Of a stretch of 11,895 nt of DNA, positions 1 to 6,827 are shown one piece after another (position 1 is the stretch's first letter; the number at the start of each line of letters is the position of its first letter). This stretch comes from an uncultured Capnocytophaga sp. Its GTDB lineage: Bacteria; Bacteroidota; Bacteroidia; Flavobacteriales; Flavobacteriaceae. The translations under genes were made by a program, and so were the position numbers. The notes below the pieces were generated by a model. That model saw only the letters and a program-made list of their open reading frames with translations. It was not told the origin of the DNA and ran no database searches. The DNA is taken from positions 1-11,895 of the forward strand of contig CAJZFM010000041.1 in assembly GCA_915070235.1 (NCBI GenBank), read 5' to 3'.

Positions 1-16
1 TATGTGGGTTACTTAC

Positions 17-48
17 AAATAAAATATGAAAAAAATAAAATATGAAAA
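17..48. repeat. perfect 16-bp tandem duplication over a start codon
   Basis: Positions 17-32 and 33-48 are identical copies of AAATAAAATATGAAAA. Each copy contains an ATG (at 26 and 42). Because 16 is not a multiple of 3, the two ATGs are in different frames. The downstream ATG opens the 253-codon gene; the upstream one opens only an 8-codon frame ending at 52, overlapping the real start. The repeat is visible directly; any effect on translation is inference. Confidence 0.9.
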
Positions 49-803
49 ATGAAAAACTTACCCCTTATATAGAAGAAGCCTATACTATTTTTGCTCCTTA
101 TGTTATTGCTCCTCCGTTAACGGTCTGTGATTGTGGAAACTGTATTACTGGGGAGGAAATAAAAGCATTGGTAACTACCCCTTTGCGGGAGCTTTCTCGA
201 GATTTGATAGATACTTATATCAGTGCTATGTTTGAGAGTGAAGACAAGGCAATTATGGAGCTTCGGTATTTCTTACCACGTATGTTGGAACTTCTCTCCC
301 AAGGAGAATCTTTATATATAGATGAAGGCCTTTCCCTATCCAAATGTCATTTTGAGCGCACTCATATATGGAAAGAGGAAGAAATAGCTTTTATGGAGCG
401 CTTTGCAAAAGCTTTTTTTGATGAGGTGCTTGAGGGAGAGAGTCCTCATCTATATAGTTCAGCGGAGGATTGGTTGGTTTGTTTTGGCTTGAGTGGCTTA
501 TCTATAACCCCTCTTTTGGATAGCTGGCTTCAACAGGCTGATAAGGTAATGGCATTGTACTACTTTGAGGAGCTTCTTTCTGATAGCTTACGCCCTATAG
601 GAATAGTGTTCAAACATAGTTATTTTAAGGATAAGCGTCCAGAGCTCAATGAGCAGATAACCACTTGGATTACGGCATCTCAGACCCAGCAAACTTTTCT
701 ACAAGCTACAGAAAATCTACTCCTTTCTGATACTGTATTAGAAGAGGAAGTATTATTTTCCTTAGAAAACTTGTATAACCAACTAAGGTTAAATGAAAAG
801 TGA
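42..803 (+). CDS. uncharacterised conserved-type protein with CxCxxC motif
   Basis: This is a 253-aa soluble, acidic protein with no signal peptide or membrane segment. Near the N-terminus is a Cys cluster, C29-D-C31-G-N-C34, which could bind a metal. It is followed by a mostly helical stretch with the motif ELRYFLPRMLELL at about residues 73-85, and a C102-H103 pair further on. The remainder is a helical, Leu/Glu-rich C-terminal half. I have a general impression that similar proteins of unknown function occur in Bacteroidota and Proteobacteria, but I cannot name a family with certainty. The ATG at 42 is chosen because the ATG at 26 is out of frame; an in-frame ATG also lies nearby only in other frames (49). 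No TAnnTTTG box is visible in the 41 bases before it, so it is probably the last gene of a unit starting outside the window. It converges on the PIN toxin gene, with about 60 bp between the stop codons. Function is not assigned. Confidence 0.8.
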   Translation: MKNEKLTPYIEEAYTIFAPYVIAPPLTVCDCGNCITGEEIKALVTTPLRELSRDLIDTYISAMFESEDKAIMELRYFLPRMLELLSQGESLYIDEGLSLSKCHFERTHIWKEEEIAFMERFAKAFFDEVLEGESPHLYSSAEDWLVCFGLSGLSITPLLDSWLQQADKVMALYYFEELLSDSLRPIGIVFKHSYFKDKRPELNEQITTWITASQTQQTFLQATENLLLSDTVLEEEVLFSLENLYNQLRLNEK

Positions 804-858
804 AAAATTACCATTGTAACTCTTTACTTACTTAAGAAGAGCAAAATACTTGTATAGT

Positions 859-869
859 AGAGGAGTTAT
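859..869. repeat. left arm of inverted repeat flanking PIN module
   Basis: AGAGGAGTTAT here is the exact reverse complement of ATAACTCCTCT at 1755-1765. This copy overlaps the toxin stop codon (866-868). The bases further out (GTATAGT before this arm; ATATTA when the other arm is read in reverse) are loosely similar. The pair encloses both genes of the module and its promoter. It could be the scar of a mobile cassette, an operator, or chance. Confidence 0.7.
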
Positions 870-1327
870 TTTTTAGTTTTTTTCTTGTAAAGATGTGTTT
901 TGAGTTCTTCGGTACTAATAAAAAAGTTGCCATAACCTTTTTCTGTAAGCCCATTTACAAGTATTTTGTCAGAAGTCCAAATCTTATGTTTTACTTGTAA
1001 ATGTAAAGCTATAAAAGGATAGTCATCATAATCAATGTCTTCTGTGATAAGTTCCGCCTTTTGAATATTACTTTTTTGCACTTCCTTTTTTATATTGACA
1101 ATAGTAATCCCCTCTAATAATTCTTTGAAATCAGCCAAGAGCTGTTTTTTAGTTTTTTGATTTTTAAGGCGTTTTACTATATCAGGAATATGTTCTGTAA
1201 CTTCTGTAATCAGATAATCAGGCACTATATATTGGATCTTTTTTCTTTCTGCTAAAATGGAAGCCGTTTCTCCATTAGGAGAAATCAAGGCACTCATAAA
1301 GATGTTACTATCTGCAATGATAATCAT
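866..1327 (-). CDS. PIN-domain ribonuclease, likely toxin of a TA pair
   Basis: The 153-aa protein has the PIN fold signature. An acidic residue follows a short hydrophobic strand at the extreme N-terminus (IIIADSNIF, D6). E42 lies in YLITEV, a double aspartate is present in DIDYDDYPFIAL (D101/D102), and D120 is in the closing strand IWTSDKIL. These four acidic positions are those that coordinate Mg/Mn in PIN nucleases such as VapC, so the active site looks complete. The size fits a stand-alone PIN toxin (about 130-155 aa). The C-terminus is Lys-rich (LYKKKTKK), consistent with RNA binding. The start codon lies 2 nt after the stop of the upstream 114-aa gene, suggesting translational coupling. 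By analogy with VapC-type toxins it would cut RNA and be neutralised by its neighbour; the target cannot be read from sequence. I saw no strong terminator downstream. A PIN protein with another RNase role is the alternative. Confidence 0.85.
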   Translation of the reverse strand: MIIIADSNIFMSALISPNGETASILAERKKIQYIVPDYLITEVTEHIPDIVKRLKNQKTKKQLLADFKELLEGITIVNIKKEVQKSNIQKAELITEDIDYDDYPFIALHLQVKHKIWTSDKILVNGLTEKGYGNFFISTEELKTHLYKKKTKK

Positions 1328-1329
1328 AC

Positions 1330-1674
1330 CTATTTCTTTTTATAAGGAATATTAAAATCCTCACATACACGCTTGGTTATGTTATGATTTATCTTTTTAG
1401 ACAACAACATTGTAAAAGCATAGTCTTCGGGAGACATTTTTTCCTTCTTGGCAGCTTCTACAATTTCATCAGGTGTCCATTTTAATTTTTCAGCAGCTTC
1501 CAAAACCTCCTGAGAAAACGCAGGCTTTTTAAGCCCCGTTTTAGCCTTAGCTTTGGTAGGAGCTTTTTCTTTAGGTACTGTTTCTGTAAATTTCACAAAA
1601 CTAAGTGTTTTCAGATATTCAATAATAGCTAATGCTTGTTTGCTACTATTGTCAATAGTAAAAGTGTAGGCCAT
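1330..1674 (-). CDS. putative antitoxin paired with PIN protein
   Basis: This 114-aa basic protein immediately precedes the PIN gene. The N-terminal segment (about 1-30, starting MAYTFTIDNSSKQALAIIEYL) resembles the short strand-helix heads of Bacteroidota antitoxin-like proteins, ending in LSFVKF. A Lys/Ala/Thr/Pro-rich, probably disordered linker follows (about 34-51). The C-terminal helical region (about 52-114) contains WTPDEIVEAA and MSPEDYAFTML and ends in a Lys tail. The start is set by the promoter. An in-frame ATG at 1725 would add 17 residues, but the -7 box TATCTTTG (1701-1694) lies downstream of it, so transcripts would begin near 1690 and the first usable ATG is at 1674. Gene order (antitoxin first, toxin 2 nt later) is the usual one. 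No recognised DNA-binding domain is evident, so whether it autoregulates is unknown. The antitoxin role is inferred from position and size. Confidence 0.65.
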   Translation of the reverse strand: MAYTFTIDNSSKQALAIIEYLKTLSFVKFTETVPKEKAPTKAKAKTGLKKPAFSQEVLEAAEKLKWTPDEIVEAAKKEKMSPEDYAFTMLLSKKINHNITKRVCEDFNIPYKKK

Positions 1675-1693
1675 AAGATTCTTGTTTTGAGTA

Positions 1694-1701
1694 CAAAGAT
1701 A
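1694..1701 (-). promoter_or_regulatory. -7 box of the antitoxin/PIN promoter
   Basis: Read on the minus strand this is TATCTTTG, a full match to the Bacteroidota TAnnTTTG element. A TTTG that could be the -33 element lies at 1728-1725, 23 nt upstream, which is at the long end of the usual spacing. The predicted RNA start is near 1690, giving a 5' leader of about 16 nt before the ATG at 1674. Confidence 0.65.
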
Positions 1702-1754
1702 CAAATTATTTTTTGTAGAGCGCACAAAAATTGTACCAAATAAAAAATCTGTCT

Positions 1755-1765
1755 ATAACTCCTCT
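1755..1765. repeat. right arm of inverted repeat flanking PIN module
   Basis: ATAACTCCTCT is the exact reverse complement of 859-869. It lies in the divergent intergenic region, upstream of the antitoxin promoter and about 30-40 bp upstream of the helicase -7 box. Confidence 0.7.
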
Positions 1766-1796
1766 TAATATATATTTTACTTTGGTTTAAATTTTG

Positions 1797-1804
1797 TACC
1801 TTTG
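1797..1804 (+). promoter_or_regulatory. -7 box of the helicase promoter
   Basis: TACCTTTG matches TAnnTTTG. The only nearby TTTG (1781-1784) is just 12 nt upstream, too close for a standard -33 element, so the -33 is weak or degenerate. RNA start is expected near 1808, leaving about 19 nt before the ATG at 1828. The box shares the 9-mer CTTTGTACT with the divergent antitoxin promoter. Confidence 0.6.
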
Positions 1805-1827
1805 TACTGCCTAAAAAATAACATTTG

Positions 1828-4095
1828 ATGGATATAGCTCAGTATGTATTGGATTTTGTCAATCAGACCCATCGCTCTATTTTCCTAACGGGGAAAGCGG
1901 GGACAGGGAAAACGACTCTGTTGCACCAGATTATCGCCTCTACCTATAAGAATGTCATGGTTGCTGCTCCCACGGGGATTGCAGCACTCAATGCCAAAGG
2001 TGTGACGCTGCACTCCCTCTTTCAGTTGCCAATAGCTACTTTTGTGCCTTCTACAGCAGTGGAGATGTCCCTTGCGGAGAATGTAAATGTGGTGACACCC
2101 AAAACCCTTATGCAGCGGCAGAAGATGAATGCTTATAAGCGGAAAACGCTTAGGAAATTGGAGCTACTGATTATAGATGAGGTCAGTATGCTACGTGCCG
2201 ATACCTTGGACATGATCAACACCGTACTGAAATCGGTTAGGGGTTCATCAGCACCTTTTGGGGGCGTACAAGTACTTTTTATAGGTGACTTATTACAGCT
2301 CCCACCCGTAGTTAAGCCCCAAGAATGGGAACTCTTGCAGCGGTACTATAAGGGCATCTTCTTCTTTCATTCCAAGGTAATAGAGGAAAATCCTCCCTTG
2401 TACTTGGAGTTGGAAAAAGTGTATCGGCAGTCTGATGCTGATTTTGTAAAAATACTCAATCACCTACGTACCAATGAGATAAGTAGGGAAGACATGCAGG
2501 TGCTAAAGCCCTATATCCGTCCTTCTTTTAGGCCTCAGCACAACGACGGATATATCACTCTGACTACTCATAACTATAAGGCTGACCAGCTGAATGCAGC
2601 TGCTTTTGCCTCTATAAAAGGAAAGGAATACCACTATCAAGCGCAGGTAAAGGGAGATTTTCCTGAGTATCTTTATCCCTTGGACATGCAACTTTCGCTT
2701 AAGGTGGGTGCTCAAGTGATGTTTGTTAAGAATGACTTAGAAATACCCAAGCGCTATTACAATGGGAAGATAGGGGAGGTGGTCTATCTCTCGGAGGAAG
2801 AGATACATGTAAGATTAGCCGATGAGGATACCATTATAGAAGTAGGCACTTATGTATGGGAGAATGTTCGCTATAAGAGTAAGTCCGATTCGGAGGAGAT
2901 AGAGCAGGAGGTACTGGGTACTTTTGTTCAATACCCGTTGCGCTTGGCATGGGCTATTACGGTACATAAGAGTCAGGGGCTTACCTTTGACAAGGCAGTG
3001 ATAGATTTGGAAGATGTCTTTGCTTCTGGACAGGCCTATGTGGCGCTCTCTCGCTTGCGTAGCTTAGATGGACTGGTCTTACTTTCTCCTTTTCAGGACA
3101 AGGAACTACATACCTCACAGGATATTATCAACTATGCTGCTCAAAAAGTACAACCCGAATCCATAGAGGGCATACTCTCCAAGGACAAGAAAGCATTCTT
3201 GGAGAAGGAAATTCTGCATGCTTTCTCTTGGTTTGAGGTAGCTACCCAATGGAAGATACATGCCAACTCCTATAAGGCGGAGACAGGGAAAAGTCCTAAG
3301 AGCCAGTTCAGTAGCTGGGCACAACAGCAGAGTGCGGCCTGTGATGGGATTATACTCCATTCGGAGAAATTCCTCAAGCAGCTCAGGGTTATCTTATCTA
3401 CGCCTAATTATGATGTACATTTTCTTATGGAGCGCTTTGAAAAGGCTTATGACTATTTCTTTCCTCTATGGGAACGTATAGCTTATGATACTTTCTATAC
3501 CCATTTTCAGATTAACGGAAAAAAGCAAATGAAGGCTTTTGCCGAAGAACTCACCGCACTGGAGGATATGGTGATAGAACTGATGGTGCGCCTGCTCAAG
3601 GATAAGGTTGTCTTCACCTCCTTATTAAATAAATCCCCTGATTCCAATTGGGAGAAAGCAGCCATTAATAAGGCGAATACCTATAGGGAGCGGCTTTTGG
3701 AGCGGGTATTGCAACAGTGGCGTGATGATACTCTAAGTGGCAAGCTCTTAGAAGAAGTCCCTGAAGTAGCCCAAAAGAAAGAAAAGAAAGAGAAAATCTC
3801 CACCTATGAGCAAACATTGTTATTATGGCAACAAAATAAGTCCATACAAGAGATTGCCGCTGAGCGAAAAATACATGAAAAGACCATCTATGAGCATATG
3901 GCTAAACTCGTGGCAGAGGGTAAAATAGCGGTTACAGAACTACTCACCACCGATGAGATAAGTACACTGGAACTTGCTTTTGTACAGATTCCTCCCGATG
4001 CTACCCTTACAGCAATCAGGGAAGCTGTTGGAGAAGAATACTCATGGGAGACACTCAAAATATTTAGAGCGCACTATAATAAAGTGAAAAAATGA
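1828..4095 (+). CDS. Pif1/RecD-like SF1 DNA helicase with C-terminal HTH
   Basis: The 755-aa cytoplasmic ATPase is predicted to unwind DNA 5' to 3', as SF1B helicases do. Visible motifs are Walker A GKAGTGKT (residues 22-29), motif Ia AAPTGIAALN (about 46-55), Walker B with IIDEVSML (115-122), motif III GDLLQLPPV (153-161), and AITVHKSQG (376-384) followed by VALSR (405-409), the C-terminal RecA-lobe motifs shared by Pif1 and RecD2. Residues about 450-645 are a helical region I cannot assign. After a Lys/Glu-rich linker (about 648-658), residues 659-755 form a helix-turn-helix domain (SIQEIAAERKIHEKTIYEHM) resembling the HTH_40-type domain at the C-terminus of RecQ proteins. The start at ATG 1828 is preferred over an adjacent in-frame TTG at 1825. 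It is a single gene, transcribed away from the PIN module and ending in a bidirectional terminator. The likely role is genome maintenance (replication fork or G-quadruplex processing), inferred from family only. Confidence 0.9.
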   Translation: MDIAQYVLDFVNQTHRSIFLTGKAGTGKTTLLHQIIASTYKNVMVAAPTGIAALNAKGVTLHSLFQLPIATFVPSTAVEMSLAENVNVVTPKTLMQRQKMNAYKRKTLRKLELLIIDEVSMLRADTLDMINTVLKSVRGSSAPFGGVQVLFIGDLLQLPPVVKPQEWELLQRYYKGIFFFHSKVIEENPPLYLELEKVYRQSDADFVKILNHLRTNEISREDMQVLKPYIRPSFRPQHNDGYITLTTHNYKADQLNAAAFASIKGKEYHYQAQVKGDFPEYLYPLDMQLSLKVGAQVMFVKNDLEIPKRYYNGKIGEVVYLSEEEIHVRLADEDTIIEVGTYVWENVRYKSKSDSEEIEQEVLGTFVQYPLRLAWAITVHKSQGLTFDKAVIDLEDVFASGQAYVALSRLRSLDGLVLLSPFQDKELHTSQDIINYAAQKVQPESIEGILSKDKKAFLEKEILHAFSWFEVATQWKIHANSYKAETGKSPKSQFSSWAQQQSAACDGIILHSEKFLKQLRVILSTPNYDVHFLMERFEKAYDYFFPLWERIAYDTFYTHFQINGKKQMKAFAEELTALEDMVIELMVRLLKDKVVFTSLLNKSPDSNWEKAAINKANTYRERLLERVLQQWRDDTLSGKLLEEVPEVAQKKEKKEKISTYEQTLLLWQQNKSIQEIAAERKIHEKTIYEHMAKLVAEGKIAVTELLTTDEISTLELAFVQIPPDATLTAIREAVGEEYSWETLKIFRAHYNKVKK

Positions 4096-4130
4096 AAAGT
4101 GAAGAATTTACTCTTCACTTTTCGTTTTTT
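4094..4130. terminator. bidirectional terminator between helicase and clpC
   Basis: A perfect 12-bp stem (4094-4105 with 4112-4123; left arm GAAAAGTGAAGA) closes a 6-nt loop. It is followed by GTTTTTT on the plus strand, and on the minus strand by CATTTTTT. It begins inside the helicase stop codon and ends at the clpC stop codon (4129-4131), so one hairpin serves both convergent genes. Confidence 0.85.
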
Positions 4131-6687
4131 ATTCCTCTACAGGGATACTTTTTATGTTGCTTACAATGAAAGTAAGTTTCTCTTCGTTATCAGTATAATC
4201 CACCGAGATGGTATCGCCCTTTCTCACTTCACTAAGAACAATCTTTTCGGCGATTTCATCTTCTATATAGCGCTGAATGGTACGCTTGAGCGGACGAGCA
4301 CCATACTGCTTGTCGTAACCCTTTTCGGCGATAAATTCCTTAGCCTTATCAGTAAGATAAAGGGAGTAGCCGAGTGCTTTCATGCGTTCCAATAGTTTCT
4401 CAAGCTCTACCTCTACGATGCCTTTGATATTTTCTTTGTCAAGAGCATTGAACATCACAATATCGTCAATACGATTAAGGAACTCAGGGGCAAAGACCTT
4501 CTTGAGGGCACCTTCTACTATGGAGCGCTCATGCTCATCGGCTTGGGAGATCTTGGCAGCGGTGGAGAAACCTACGCCTTGCCCGAACTCTTTTACCTGA
4601 CGTGCCCCTATGTTGGAGGTCATGATGATAATCGTATTGCGGAAATCCACTTTTCTATTGAGGCTGTCGGTTAGGAATCCATCATCGAGCACCTGCAAGA
4701 GCATATTGAAAATATCGGGGTGTGCCTTTTCTATCTCATCAAGCAAGACCACGGAATAAGGTTTGCGGCGTACTCGTTCGGTAAGTTGGCCGCCCTCCTC
4801 ATGACCTACGTAGCCAGGAGGGGCACCAATAAGGCGAGAGACGGTGAATTTTTCCATATATTCACTCATATCCAAGCGGATTAGCGCATCTTCGGAGTCA
4901 AAAAGCTCACGGGCTAAAATCTTGGCTAATTGAGTTTTCCCTACCCCTGTCTGTCCGATAAAGATAAAGGAACCAATAGGGCGGTTTGGGTCTTTTAGTC
5001 CTGTACGGTTACGCTTGATAGCCTTGACAATCTTCTGTACAGCTTCCTCTTGTCCTATAACCTTCTGCTGGATGATTTTCTCCAACGAAGAGAGTTTAGT
5101 CATTTCGGATTGTTCCATACGAGTAATAGGCACACCACTCATCATGGAAACCACTTGGGCAATATCCTCAAAGCCTACTTCGCTGCGATTTCGCAAAGAT
5201 TCTTTTTCCCAAAGCTGTTTTTCGGCTTCCAATTGTTCCTTGAGCCTACGTTCTATATCACGATAGTTAGCCGCTTCCTCATAGCGCATTCCCCTTACAG
5301 CATCATTCTTGAGCAATTGTATTTTCTCAATCTCTTCCTCTAAGTTCTCCACCTGTTTGGAGACTTTTATTTGGGAGATATACACACGAGCACCCGCTTC
5401 GTCCATAGCGTCTAAGGCCTTATCGGGAAGGAATCGGTCAGTGATGTATCGGGTAGTGAGTTTCACACAAGCCTCGATAGCCTCAGGGGTATATTTTACA
5501 TGGTGATGGTCTTCGTATTTTTCCTTTACATTGTTGAGGATTTCAATGGTTTCCTCATAGGAAGTAGGTTCTATGATAACCTTTTGGAAACGACGTTCAA
5601 GGGCACCGTCCTTCTCTATAGATTCACGGTACTCATTCATGGTGGTAGCCCCTATACATTGGATTTCTCCACGTGCTAGTGCAGGCTTGAACATGTTGGA
5701 AGCATCAAGGCTTCCAGAGGCACTACCAGCACCCACGAGGGTATGTATTTCATCAATGAATAGGATAACGTCCTTGTTCTGTTCCAGTTCGTTCATGATC
5801 GCCTTCATACGCTCTTCGAACTGTCCGCGGTACTTAGTACCCGCTACAAGTGAGCCCAAGTCCAGTGTTACCACACGCTTATTGAACAAGGCACGTGATA
5901 CCTTGCGCTCAATAATACGCATAGCAAGCCCTTCGGCCACAGCACTCTTTCCTACCCCTGGCTCTCCAATGAGTAAGGGGTTGTTCTTTTTCCTACGGCT
6001 GAGAATCTGGGAGACACGCTCTATTTCCTTAAAGCGGCCCACCACGGGGTCAAGCTTACCTTGGCGTGCCATAAGGGTTAAATCCTTCCCAAAATTATCT
6101 AAAACAGGTGTATTGGTTTTTTGGTTTGAGTTGTTTTTTTGAGGGGTAGAAGGTGACAAAATGTCAGATTTTTCATCTTCATCGTCATCTTCGTAGGCGT
6201 ACGAATTTAGAAAAGTGCGTTCGTCTTGTTTTTTCTCATTATTAATCATCTCAAACTGTTGTCTCACATTCTCGTAATTAATCTTTTCTTGATTAAGGAG
6301 CTTAGTGGTTGGATCACTATTATTTCTAAGGATACACAAGAGCAGATGAGCGGTCTTGATTTGGTCATTCTTGAAACTTTTTTGTTCAAGGACAGTGGCC
6401 TTCATCGCATTTTCTGCCTGTAGGGTAAGGGGGATACTCTTCTCAAGCTGAGAGGCAGCCATATCTGAATAGGAATTGATAGAATTGGCAAGTGATTCCG
6501 TTTTTCTCTGCAAGGTAGGTATGTTAGCATTCAGGGCAGCGAGCACTTCAAAAGCACTTCCATCCGTTTCTTTAAGGATACCCAATAGCAAATGCTCTGT
6601 CCCTACCACACTATGTTTCATACGGATAGCTTCAAGCTTTCCCGTATTGACTACATTTTTTACTCTTGGTGAAAAGTTATCGTTCAT
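4129..6687 (-). CDS. clpC: ATP-dependent Clp protease ATPase subunit ClpC
   Basis: The 852-aa protein is a class I Hsp100 AAA+ unfoldase that feeds substrates to ClpP. A double Clp N-domain occupies about 1-145. An unusually polar linker with an acidic patch (EDDDEDEKSD, 166-175) and an Asn/Gln/Pro-rich stretch follows. The first AAA module has Walker A GEPGVGKS (241-248) and Walker B VILFIDEIH (307-315). A short coiled-coil middle domain of ClpC/UVR type (about 445-495, with MRYEEAANYRDIE) marks it as ClpC rather than ClpB. The second AAA module has Walker A GQTGVGKT (578-585), Walker B VVLLDEIEKAH (646-656) and an FLNRID motif (736-741). The V705-G-F707 tripeptide matches the loop that docks on ClpP. 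Length is normal for the family. It has its own promoter (see 6741-6748) and a palindromic upstream region, consistent with stress control. It converges on the helicase gene with overlapping terminators. No defect is seen. Confidence 0.97.
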   Translation of the reverse strand: MNDNFSPRVKNVVNTGKLEAIRMKHSVVGTEHLLLGILKETDGSAFEVLAALNANIPTLQRKTESLANSINSYSDMAASQLEKSIPLTLQAENAMKATVLEQKSFKNDQIKTAHLLLCILRNNSDPTTKLLNQEKINYENVRQQFEMINNEKKQDERTFLNSYAYEDDDEDEKSDILSPSTPQKNNSNQKTNTPVLDNFGKDLTLMARQGKLDPVVGRFKEIERVSQILSRRKKNNPLLIGEPGVGKSAVAEGLAMRIIERKVSRALFNKRVVTLDLGSLVAGTKYRGQFEERMKAIMNELEQNKDVILFIDEIHTLVGAGSASGSLDASNMFKPALARGEIQCIGATTMNEYRESIEKDGALERRFQKVIIEPTSYEETIEILNNVKEKYEDHHHVKYTPEAIEACVKLTTRYITDRFLPDKALDAMDEAGARVYISQIKVSKQVENLEEEIEKIQLLKNDAVRGMRYEEAANYRDIERRLKEQLEAEKQLWEKESLRNRSEVGFEDIAQVVSMMSGVPITRMEQSEMTKLSSLEKIIQQKVIGQEEAVQKIVKAIKRNRTGLKDPNRPIGSFIFIGQTGVGKTQLAKILARELFDSEDALIRLDMSEYMEKFTVSRLIGAPPGYVGHEEGGQLTERVRRKPYSVVLLDEIEKAHPDIFNMLLQVLDDGFLTDSLNRKVDFRNTIIIMTSNIGARQVKEFGQGVGFSTAAKISQADEHERSIVEGALKKVFAPEFLNRIDDIVMFNALDKENIKGIVEVELEKLLERMKALGYSLYLTDKAKEFIAEKGYDKQYGARPLKRTIQRYIEDEIAEKIVLSEVRKGDTISVDYTDNEEKLTFIVSNIKSIPVEE

Positions 6688-6740
6688 AAATAGGGTTGTC
6701 CTTTATTGTGGGGCTAAGTTATGATTTTTACTTCATATGG

Positions 6741-6754
6741 CAAAAATAATGCCA
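6741..6754 (-). promoter_or_regulatory. clpC promoter: -7 box overlapping a sigma54-like palindrome
   Basis: On the minus strand TATTTTTG (6748-6741) matches TAnnTTTG. RNA would start near 6737, about 50 nt before the ATG. The same bases lie in TGGCA-N7-TGCCA (6754-6738), a perfect 5-bp inverted repeat. Read on the minus strand, this also has the GG-to-GC spacing of a sigma54 promoter (TGGCA...TTGC, 12 nt from first G to G). No TTTG -33 element is evident; the sequence upstream reads CTGACA. Which of the three readings is functional cannot be told from sequence. Confidence 0.5.
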
Positions 6755-6777
6755 CGATTTTTTTGTCAGTTTATCCC

Positions 6778-6810
6778 ACTTTAACAAGCATAGACTGGGT
6801 TTGTTAAAGT
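6778..6810. promoter_or_regulatory. 10-bp perfect inverted repeat between valS and clpC
   Basis: ACTTTAACAA (6778-6787) pairs perfectly with TTGTTAAAGT (6801-6810) around a 13-nt loop. It lies just after the valS stop codon and is centred about 57 nt upstream of the expected clpC RNA start. No T-run follows it on the minus strand, so it is a poor intrinsic terminator for valS. It could instead be an operator for clpC, or a transcript-end stabilising hairpin. Confidence 0.55.
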
Positions 6811-6827
6811 AATTAGTGATTGGGGAC

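Noticed and set aside
26..52. 8-codon reading frame MKKIKYEK ahead of the first gene
   Set aside because: It arises from the 16-bp duplication, is very short, and has no independent support as a leader peptide gene.
820..841. Possible terminator between the first gene and the PIN gene
   Set aside because: Only a 5-bp outer stem with a bulge and an over-tight inner loop, no T-run; too weak to call.
1825..1827. TTG as start of the helicase
   Set aside because: It adds one residue directly before an ATG; the ATG at 1828 is the simpler start.
4099..6724. Several plus-strand open frames of 65-189 codons opposite clpC
   Set aside because: They are antisense shadows of a fully conserved ClpC reading frame, without domains or promoters of their own.
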